From assembly GCA_902478725.1 (NCBI GenBank), contig CABSMD010000060.1:1-12044 (forward strand): a stretch of 12,044 bases of DNA. The letters are read 5' to 3'. The notes beneath the pieces are model-generated. The model was not told where the DNA came from. It saw nothing but the letters and a program-made list of their open reading frames with translations, and did no database searches. This stretch comes from an uncultured Clostridia bacterium (lineage in GTDB: Bacteria; Bacillota; Clostridia; HGM11514). Both the position numbers and the translations under genes were made by a program. Shown here piece after piece: positions 6,668-12,044 of this stretch (position 1 is the first letter of the stretch; each line of letters opens with the position of its first letter).

Positions 6668-9298
6668 TTATCTTACGATCACGATCTCGGTGACCTTGTC
6701 TTTGTAGAGCTTCAGGAACACTCTGCGCGGATCCGCTTCATCGTACTTCTGGATGTCGCCCACGGAAGAGATGCTGACCTGATTTTCGGCCTTATGAGAA
6801 TCGTAGTTGTACACGGTTACGCCTTCTTCTAAGGTGTAGTTGATCATGTTCGCGTCGTTTACGGTCACGTTGATGGAGTTGGTGAACCTGCGTTCTACCT
6901 TACCGTATACGATCGAGGTATCGTTGTCCAGGCTCTTGGTGAACTCGGTCTCCTTGTCGTCAACGGCCAGGAGGATGTTGAACTTGTCGATCTCGCCCTT
7001 CGCGTTGGTCTTGAACTGGATGATGTCGCCCTGCTTGAGCGGGTTGCTTTCCTCATCCACGAACAGGCCTAAGCGGGTTGCGTTGATACCGACCAGCTTG
7101 CCGCCCTGGTACGCATACAGCTTGTCAACCTTCGTCTTTTCGTCGTTGGTTACGGTCGCGATGCTGTCAACCACTGCGATGTTGGTCTCGCCGCTGATGA
7201 TGCCGTCGGAGTTGGTGATAACCATAACGGTTGCGGTCATGTCCTCGGTCACGTCGTACATCACAACGTCGTACTGCGTACGGTCGATCAGCATGCTCTT
7301 GTCACGCACGGAGTAATCGGTGTCATCCTTCGCATTCTCAGGGATGTCGAATATGATGGTCTTATTGGATACGTTGTAGTTACCCAGTTTGCTTGCAGAT
7401 GCTTTATATTCAAGACCCTTTTCGTCCACGTTCTTGGTGAACTTTCTCTCATCGATGGTACCGTCGGTTTTGTCCTCCGCGGTGGAGATGACACGAAGCT
7501 GGTTCTGATCGTTCAACTCATAGGTGATTAACTGTCTCTCTAAGGTTTTCTGTGCTGCATCTTCTTCATCCTCAAGGGTGCTCTGTGCAGTCATCAGTTT
7601 CTCAAGCACCTCAGCCGGCTTTAAGTTGCCCTGGTTGTTGAAGGACATTCTCTCTGCGCCGTCCACGGTCAGCATTTTGCCCTCGGCCGTGAAGATCGAG
7701 AATTTCACGTCTCTGCCTGCATTCGTCGCATAAGCGTCGTCGAGGAAAGCGTACTGGTCCGCGTAACGCGCCTTGGTGTCGACCGCCGCGATGCGGTTGT
7801 ACTGATCCAGATAGAAAGTACCCTCGTCATTGAGCTCGATCTGCTTGGTGTAGTTATCGGCAATTTTGTATTTCTCGTCGCCGAAGTACACGTAGTTCTT
7901 GGAAATCTCGGTTACCTTACCCTCAACCTTATGGTCGGAAACCTGAACCTGCATAGCGGTGCCGTCCTTGCTCTTAGCAACCGACAGAACGTTCCATTCC
8001 TTCAGGTCCTCGAAATTCAGGGTCGCGCCGCCCTTGGTCAGGGTGAACTTCAGGTTCTTGTCGTTCGGGTCAAGCACCAGCGGATCCTTCTCATACTTGT
8101 CAAATACCTTGTAGCTTACAGTAGAGATGTCATCCACAACATAGTTCTCATAGTTCGTTACGATTACCAGGTCGTACACGTCGTCACGGTCGGTGTCGAT
8201 CAGATCAACCACGCCGGAGATCGTGCCGGAATCCGGTTTGATGAGCGTTTTGTCAAACTTGTTGGCCATGCTGTTGTAGATCATTTTCGCTTCTTCACTG
8301 ATGGTCAGCTTGCGAGTTTTATTGTCGTTCGTCTTGTTTTCCCAATATTCCATTTCCAGTCTGCCGTCGCCGGTCACCGCAACGATGTCCTCACCTTCGA
8401 CACTGGTCTTGTTCATGCTGTTTTTGTCCTGCAAAGCGAGCAGGATCTCGTTCTCACGGGTCGATTTGTTCTCACGGCTGAGGTACATAACCTTGTAGCC
8501 CAGCAGAGAGGTCGCCAGCCCATTCTTGTCTTTGAAGATTTCGCCGTCGATCTCGACTTCGTCCTTCTTCAGAGCGCTCGGGCCGTCCAGCCTGGTGAAC
8601 ATGTTACCGGTGATCTGTCCGTACTCTTTGTCAACATTTAAGGTGTCTTTCAAAATCGTTTTGTCAACGACCTCATACTGAATGTTTTCGCCATAACCGG
8701 TCTGCTCCATCTTCTTGATCTCAAGCGCATTTTCAGCCATCTTCGCGATGGTACCACGGGTCGCGTTACCATTGAGATTGGATACGCCCTTGAACAATCC
8801 GATGCTGTTGGCAGTGATCATATAACCGGTCGGGAACCCCCCTGCCTGCTCGGCTCTCGGTTCATAACCTAAAATCTTGGTGAAAATAACAGCCGCTTCT
8901 TCAATCGTGATAATATCATCCGGTCTGAAGTTGATGCCGTCGTCACCAACGACGATTTTCTGTGACGCCGCTACATTGATGAACCCATTTGCCCAGTGGC
9001 CTTGCACAACATCCATAAACTTCTGCTGGCCTGCCGCGTTGTTGGCAACGCTGTCGAGTCCCAGCTCACGAACCGCAACGGTCGCAACCTCTGATCTTAA
9101 GATGTCGTCGTTCGGTCTGAATGCGCCGGTCTCTTTGTCGCCGACCATAATGTCAAGCGCGCCAAGTACCGCTGCAATGTCTTCGTACTCTGTGCCTGCT
9201 ACGTCATCTGCTACCGTATAAGCATATGCCGGAGCGAATACACCAAGTGCAAGTGCAAGTACTACTACAAACGAAAAAATCTTTCTTGCCTTAGACAT
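6668..9298 (-). CDS. Secreted S-layer homology (SLH) domain protein, likely S-layer component
   Basis: This encodes 876 residues. A classical signal peptide ends in AYA (26). SLH repeats follow at about 35-80, 93-145 (FMDVVQGHWANGFINVAASQ, the clearest copy) and 155-195 (degenerate). SLH repeats anchor proteins to the pyruvylated secondary polymer of the cell wall. The remainder (about 205-876) is acidic, rich in Asp, Lys, Thr and Val and beta-rich, with short modules such as VEGKVTEISKNYVYFGDEKY (458-477) and SIVYGKVERRF. DTDRDDVYD (368-376) fits a DxDxDxxxD calcium-binding loop. A charged helical insert lies around 560-595. Codons are strongly skewed to AAG, GAC, AAC, ACC and ATC compared with neighbouring genes, as expected for a very highly expressed gene. 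GGAGGAAG lies 6 nt before the ATG. No enzyme motif was recognised; a structural surface role is inferred. Confidence 0.87.
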   Translation of the reverse strand: MSKARKIFSFVVVLALALGVFAPAYAYTVADDVAGTEYEDIAAVLGALDIMVGDKETGAFRPNDDILRSEVATVAVRELGLDSVANNAAGQQKFMDVVQGHWANGFINVAASQKIVVGDDGINFRPDDIITIEEAAVIFTKILGYEPRAEQAGGFPTGYMITANSIGLFKGVSNLNGNATRGTIAKMAENALEIKKMEQTGYGENIQYEVVDKTILKDTLNVDKEYGQITGNMFTRLDGPSALKKDEVEIDGEIFKDKNGLATSLLGYKVMYLSRENKSTRENEILLALQDKNSMNKTSVEGEDIVAVTGDGRLEMEYWENKTNDNKTRKLTISEEAKMIYNSMANKFDKTLIKPDSGTISGVVDLIDTDRDDVYDLVIVTNYENYVVDDISTVSYKVFDKYEKDPLVLDPNDKNLKFTLTKGGATLNFEDLKEWNVLSVAKSKDGTAMQVQVSDHKVEGKVTEISKNYVYFGDEKYKIADNYTKQIELNDEGTFYLDQYNRIAAVDTKARYADQYAFLDDAYATNAGRDVKFSIFTAEGKMLTVDGAERMSFNNQGNLKPAEVLEKLMTAQSTLEDEEDAAQKTLERQLITYELNDQNQLRVISTAEDKTDGTIDERKFTKNVDEKGLEYKASASKLGNYNVSNKTIIFDIPENAKDDTDYSVRDKSMLIDRTQYDVVMYDVTEDMTATVMVITNSDGIISGETNIAVVDSIATVTNDEKTKVDKLYAYQGGKLVGINATRLGLFVDEESNPLKQGDIIQFKTNAKGEIDKFNILLAVDDKETEFTKSLDNDTSIVYGKVERRFTNSINVTVNDANMINYTLEEGVTVYNYDSHKAENQVSISSVGDIQKYDEADPRRVFLKLYKDKVTEIVIVR

Positions 9299-9446
9299 AA
9301 ATAACTTCCTCCTATGATTTATTGTTAGGCATGGTTTGTTCTGTCGTGCCGGGAGTGCCTGTTCTCTAACCGGCTGCCGTGTTGAAAAAATATTTGCATC
9401 AGGTTACCATAATACTTTTACCAACCTTCCCTCACTCAAGGCGTGT

Positions 9447-9476
9447 ACTATGCTACAATACAAGCATTTTTGTCAA
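9447..9476 (-). promoter_or_regulatory. Candidate promoter of the 876-residue SLH gene
   Basis: On the minus strand a perfect TTGACA (9471-9476) is followed by an 18-bp spacer and CATAGT (9447-9452, 4 of 6 consensus matches). Transcription would start near 9440, giving a leader of about 140 nt. Long leaders are common for abundant S-layer transcripts. A second GTTGACA (9504-9510) lies 33 bp further upstream, and TTTAGA-17-CATAAT in the same area could be another start, so more than one promoter is possible. Confidence 0.5.
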
Positions 9477-9702
9477 CTCGTTCCCGCCCGATGAACTGTA
9501 TTATGTCAACCACATGCTCTATTCTAAAGCATATCGCTCCAAAAATCAAGCTGTAAATTCTGGTAGTTCTCCAAACACATAAAACGCTTTGTCTTTGATA
9601 CCACCCCCTCCCCCATTTGCTGTCACTAAATATAGAAAAAAACCATAGCAGCCTGTCACGCATTGTCCCCTTTTTTATTAATAAGAAGAGCAACCGGCAT
9701 TT

Positions 9703-9720
9703 TTACATTTTGATTACATT
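9703..9720 (+). promoter_or_regulatory. TTACATT direct repeat with 11-bp period
   Basis: TTACATT occurs at 9703-9709 and again at 9714-9720, exactly one helical turn apart. OmpR/PhoB-family response regulators typically bind such tandem repeats. It lies about 55 bp upstream of the -35 box of the plus-strand SLH gene. Functional status is inference. Confidence 0.4.
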
Positions 9721-9760
9721 GCGAAAAATTCGCAAAACAAGCGGGTTTGCGGATTCCGCA
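9719..9760. repeat. Cluster of inverted repeats upstream of the SLH promoter
   Basis: TTGCGAA-AAA-TTCGCAA (9719-9735) is a perfect 7-bp dyad, and TGCGGA-T-TCCGCA (9748-9760) a perfect 6-bp dyad. Between them CGCAAA (9731-9736) can also pair with TTTGCG (9746-9751), which would exclude both other pairings. The cluster ends 16 bp before the -35 box of the plus-strand SLH gene. Operator or activator binding is the simplest reading, since the block lies outside the predicted transcripts of that gene. Confidence 0.5.
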
Positions 9761-9776
9761 GGATAACGAAAGGGTA

Positions 9777-9805
9777 TTGAAGTGGGTTCGGTTGTGTGAT
9801 ATACT
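9777..9805 (+). promoter_or_regulatory. Promoter of the second SLH gene
   Basis: TTGAAG (9777-9782), a 17-bp spacer and TATACT (9800-9805) with a TG one base upstream of the -10 (extended -10). The start codon follows 55 bp after the -10. An overlapping TATAGT at 9805-9810 could shift the start slightly. Confidence 0.75.
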
Positions 9806-9845
9806 ATAGTAGAATTCTTTTATCATAGAAAAGAGGAAAACAAAC

Positions 9846-9852
9846 GGAGGAG
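9846..9852 (+). promoter_or_regulatory. Ribosome binding site that fixes the start of the second SLH gene
   Basis: GGAGGAG lies 8 nt before the ATG at 9861. It overlaps the in-frame GTG at 9852, so that GTG cannot be the start. Confidence 0.88.
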
Positions 9853-9860
9853 TGAAATAC

Positions 9861-11687
9861 ATGAGAAAATCATTGCTGGCAATGCTGATGGCATTTGCTT
9901 TGAGTTTTTCCTGCACGATGAGTGCATCTGCCGTGACCTTCAGCGATATTGGGGGCAGCGAATGGGACTGGGCGCGCAACGAGATCAATGAAATGGCAGC
10001 AAAAGGGATCATCGCCGGCTTTCCCGACGGTACATACCAGCCCGGCACAGGGGTAACCAAGCTGCAGGCCATGTTGCTGATGTCACGTATCATTGGTTTT
10101 TACGCGCCTGAAAACCAGACCATTGTGGCACTAGCGGACGAAAAGTATAAGAACACGTTGGCGCAATACAACATCTCCAACAAGTCGGAGATCGCCTTTT
10201 TGCTGTATTACGGCGTATTTACACCGGAAGAACTGCCGTCCTATATCGGCGGTACTAACGCAGACTCGGTTATCAAGCGTTACGAGGCAGCGGTTATCCT
10301 GACCAAGACGGCCGGGGCCGAAAAGCAGGTCAAGGACAGCGTGATGACGGTGTTGCCGTTTGACGACACCACCTCGATCCCCAGCGAGGTCAGGAAGTAC
10401 GTGGCGTATGTGAAGGAGAAGGGGTACATGGTTGGTCTGACCGAAACCGAGTTCGGCCCGGATGCGAATGTAAACCGCGCGCAGATCGCCGTAATGCTCT
10501 ACCGGATTATGAACGAACTGAACATCACTTATGTAACCGGCTCGCTGGTTTCGGCTACCAGCAGTAATATCAGCCTGAAGGTGCTGGATGAAACACGGGA
10601 TTACGCCATCCCCGCCGACGCGGTCATCCGCCTAGACGGTGAGATCGGCGGCTATGCGGGCTTACAGCAAAACGCATTTGTGGTTTTGAAGTCCTATAAC
10701 GGTTCTGTTAAATATGTAGAGGCCTTCTCCCCCGATACAGATGGGGAGGTGTCCGGTTTTGTGACCTCTTTGGAGACCGGTACCCAGTTTAAGATCAACA
10801 TTGCACCGCTTTCCGGCGGGGATACGGTCAAGCTCATCGTACCGAACGATTGCAAGATCACCTATGAAGGAAAAAACGTGTCCGTCAGCAATATTAAGGT
10901 CGGCGATAACGTGACCATTCAGACCAAGGACGACACAGCCAGAAGCATCGAAATTAAAAAACGGAGCTCTTCCATCACCGGGGCCGCCCTGGTCGAGGTG
11001 GTTTATGAGCCTTACCCGGCCGTCAAGCTGACGACCTCAAGCGGTCTGGAGCAAACGCTGCTGCTGTCGGACAACGTAAAGGTCAAAAGAAACGGCAAAA
11101 CCGTCACGGTGCGTGATCTGTTGCCCGGTGACCGCCTCAATATCACCATGGCCAATGAGCTGGTGTCCGAGATCGACGCCACCAGTAAGAAGACAAATCT
11201 GACCGGTACGATTGAATCGATTAATATCTCGTCCAACCCGAGCATCACCGTGCGGCCGTCAAACGGCGACGGTGAATCTAAGACCTATGCGGTGACGAGT
11301 GAGACCGAGCTGTTGGTAGACGGCGAAGCCGCGACGATTTATGACCTGAAGGTCGGTTTTTATGTGGAAATCACGGTGGACAGCGACGCGATCCAGAAAA
11401 TCGAAACCAAATCGGTCAAGCAGGTGAACAACATCATCGGCGTGGTGGAATCGGTAAACGAGACCTATGGGTTCCTCTATATCAACACAACGGACGCCTC
11501 CGGCGAATCCAAGCGGGTTCAGGTATTTACGAAAAAGAACGGGTCTACAAAAATAATCGACAGCAAAGACAATAACAGCTCAAGATCATTGAAAAATATC
11601 CGCGCGGGTGAAACAGTCCTGGTAACGGGCAGTGAGTTGCTTGACGGCACGTTTGAGGCGTCAACGATCGTCATCATGGTCGACTGA
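9861..11687 (+). CDS. Secreted SLH-domain protein with five tandem beta-domain (DUF5666-like) repeats
   Basis: This encodes 608 residues from the ATG at 9861. A signal peptide ends in SASA (24); Cys18 is not in a lipobox. SLH repeats lie at about 27-80 (FSDIGG...GIIAGFPDGTYQPG), about 93-152 (degenerate) and about 165-218 (GPDANVNRAQIAVMLYRIM). Five tandem modules of about 70-80 residues follow, near 224-290, 295-367, 371-443, 447-518 and 525-607. Each has the pattern G-x-V/I, a beta segment, a T/D-x-V/I-x-x-D/N-G-K strand and, in most copies, L-K-V-G-D/F-x-V before the last strand (NIKVGDNV, DLLPGDRL, DLKVGFYV, NIRAGETV). This resembles DUF5666-type small beta-barrels. The protein should be wall-attached, with the repeats as a stalk or ligand-binding array. 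It is divergent from the other SLH gene, uses less biased codons, and is probably less abundant. No catalytic motif was seen. Confidence 0.85.
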   Translation: MRKSLLAMLMAFALSFSCTMSASAVTFSDIGGSEWDWARNEINEMAAKGIIAGFPDGTYQPGTGVTKLQAMLLMSRIIGFYAPENQTIVALADEKYKNTLAQYNISNKSEIAFLLYYGVFTPEELPSYIGGTNADSVIKRYEAAVILTKTAGAEKQVKDSVMTVLPFDDTTSIPSEVRKYVAYVKEKGYMVGLTETEFGPDANVNRAQIAVMLYRIMNELNITYVTGSLVSATSSNISLKVLDETRDYAIPADAVIRLDGEIGGYAGLQQNAFVVLKSYNGSVKYVEAFSPDTDGEVSGFVTSLETGTQFKINIAPLSGGDTVKLIVPNDCKITYEGKNVSVSNIKVGDNVTIQTKDDTARSIEIKKRSSSITGAALVEVVYEPYPAVKLTTSSGLEQTLLLSDNVKVKRNGKTVTVRDLLPGDRLNITMANELVSEIDATSKKTNLTGTIESINISSNPSITVRPSNGDGESKTYAVTSETELLVDGEAATIYDLKVGFYVEITVDSDAIQKIETKSVKQVNNIIGVVESVNETYGFLYINTTDASGESKRVQVFTKKNGSTKIIDSKDNNSSRSLKNIRAGETVLVTGSELLDGTFEASTIVIMVD

Positions 11688-11724
11688 TTCCGGCCAGCCC
11701 CTGACTACAGCAGATTTCACAGCG

Positions 11725-11757
11725 GGACAGCCTGTTTTGGCAGGCTGTCCTTTCTAT
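11725..11757 (+). terminator. Terminator of the second SLH gene
   Basis: GGACAGCCTG (11725-11734), loop TTTTGG, and CAGGCTGTCC (11741-11750) form a perfect 10-bp stem followed by TTTCTATT. The T-tract is interrupted but the stem is strong. It lies 37 bp after the stop codon. Confidence 0.8.
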
Positions 11758-11774
11758 TAGGCATAAGAAACCCT

Positions 11775-11786
11775 TACATTGATGTA
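11775..11786. promoter_or_regulatory. Small dyad upstream of the MATE gene
   Basis: TACAT-TG-ATGTA is a 12-bp sequence with perfect 5-bp arms, 22 bp before the MATE start codon and 8 bp before its ribosome binding site. It could be an operator, but no convincing -35/-10 pair was found in 11751-11808, so this is weak. Confidence 0.25.
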
Positions 11787-11808
11787 GAAGAATTGAGGAT
11801 TTTGAACT

Positions 11809-12044
11809 ATGAACCACAAAAAGATAGGCAATACATTTGATAAATCATTCTATATCACCATGCTGGTGCTGGCCCTCCCCATCGCCCTGCAAAACCTGAT
11901 TACGTCGCTTTTGAATATGGTGGACTCGATCATGATCGGCCGGCTGGGCGAGGTAGAAGCGGCCGCCGCTGGTCTTGCCATGCAGCAGTTTTTCATTTTC
12001 ATGATGTTTACGTTCGGGGTTTGCAGCGGGGCCACCATCTTTAT
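11809..12044 (+). CDS. MATE-family efflux transporter, N-terminal part (3' end outside window)
   Basis: The ATG at 11809 is preceded by GAGGA (11795-11799), and the frame is open to the window edge (78 complete codons). The translation begins MNHKKIGNTFDKSFY and continues into the first transmembrane helices. LALPIALQNLITSLLNMVDS and IMIGRLGEVEAAAAGLAMQQ are characteristic of MATE proteins: a Pro in helix 1, the conserved VD-x-IMIGRLG turn, and a small-residue-rich start of helix 2. Full-length members have about 450 residues and 12 helices, exchanging Na+ or H+ for drugs or metabolites across the cytoplasmic membrane. The substrate cannot be inferred. A terminator separates it from the SLH gene upstream, so it is probably an independent unit, and its promoter was not identified with confidence. 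Confidence 0.9.
   Translation, partial: MNHKKIGNTFDKSFYITMLVLALPIALQNLITSLLNMVDSIMIGRLGEVEAAAAGLAMQQFFIFMMFTFGVCSGATIF

Larger units (their letters stand above)
9299..9860. other. Long divergent intergenic region between two SLH genes
   Basis: About 560 bp separate the two SLH genes, and no convincing protein-coding gene lies here. The short open frames lack ribosome binding sites or recognisable sequence. The region holds a ribosome binding site for the minus-strand SLH gene (CTTCCTCC, 9305-9312), a leader of about 140 nt, at least one promoter in each direction, paired TTACATT direct repeats and several inverted repeats. The stretch 9511-9690 is AT-rich and otherwise featureless to me. Confidence 0.7.

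Noticed and set aside
7931..8641. 236-codon open frame on the plus strand inside the SLH gene
   Set aside because: It lies fully antisense to a well-supported secreted SLH protein. It lacks a ribosome binding site, and its length is explained by the strong codon bias of the opposite strand. The same holds for the open frame at 6840-7316.
9244..9262. GTGCAA-type short tandem repeat in the SLH signal peptide region
   Set aside because: It simply encodes the alternating Leu-Ala of the hydrophobic core and is too short to be a meaningful variable repeat.
9675..9684. TTATTAATAA palindrome
   Set aside because: A 10-bp AT-only palindrome in an AT-rich stretch is expected by chance; no second copy or extended arms were found.
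9448..9693. 81-codon minus-strand open frame in the intergenic region
   Set aside because: It has no good ribosome binding site or recognisable domain, and it overlaps the predicted promoter of the SLH gene.
9852..9860. GTG start for the second SLH gene
   Set aside because: The GTG overlaps the Shine-Dalgarno sequence itself; the ATG at 9861 has correct spacing and begins a normal signal peptide.
9912..9914. Lipoprotein attachment at Cys18 of the second SLH protein
   Set aside because: The residues before the Cys are SFS, not a lipobox (a Leu at -3 is missing), and a normal ASA cleavage site follows.
9656..10093. 145-codon minus-strand open frame across the SLH promoter
   Set aside because: It overlaps the promoter and the signal-peptide/SLH coding region of the plus-strand gene, and has no family resemblance.

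Overview
The window looks like a piece of a Bacillota chromosome, most likely an anaerobic clostridial lineage (Oscillospiraceae-like; this placement is inference). The reasons are strong GGAGG-type ribosome binding sites before almost every gene, near-consensus sigma-A promoters (TTGACA/TATAAT type), a cre/LacI-type operator, two SLH-domain surface proteins and roughly balanced base composition. No tRNA, rRNA, CRISPR array, transposase or phage gene was seen.

Layout. (1) Bases 1-612 (+) hold the 3' part of a HAD-family phosphatase of the phosphoglycolate phosphatase type. (2) Bases 667-3575 (-) hold a two-gene hexuronate operon, tagaturonate reductase (uxaB) then altronate dehydratase (uxaA), which together convert D-tagaturonate to D-altronate and then to 2-keto-3-deoxygluconate. 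(3) Bases 3735-4712 (+) hold a divergent LacI-family regulator. The shared intergenic region has a promoter for each direction and a 14-bp LacI/CcpA-type operator just downstream of the uxaB -10 box. (4) Bases 4795-6543 (+) encode a membrane-anchored extracytoplasmic glycoside hydrolase resembling GH26, with its own promoter. It ends at a perfect 12-bp hairpin that probably terminates transcription from both sides. (5) Bases 6668-9298 (-) encode an 876-residue secreted SLH protein, a likely S-layer component. (6) Bases 9299-9860 form an intergenic region of about 560 bp with divergent promoters and a cluster of direct and inverted repeats. (7) Bases 9861-11687 (+) encode a second secreted SLH protein with five tandem beta-rich DUF5666-like repeats and a terminator. 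(8) Bases 11809-12044 (+) hold the 5' end of a MATE-family exporter, cut by the window edge.

The left half is a small carbohydrate module: sugar-acid catabolism with a local regulator and a neighbouring surface glycosidase. The right half is a cell-surface module of two SLH proteins, divergently transcribed from a control region. No clearly new system is visible. The points most worth following are the SLH intergenic control region, the unusual active-site signature and extra N-terminal domain of the GH26-like enzyme, the non-canonical SLH motifs, and the operator that could serve CcpA, the local LacI protein, or both.
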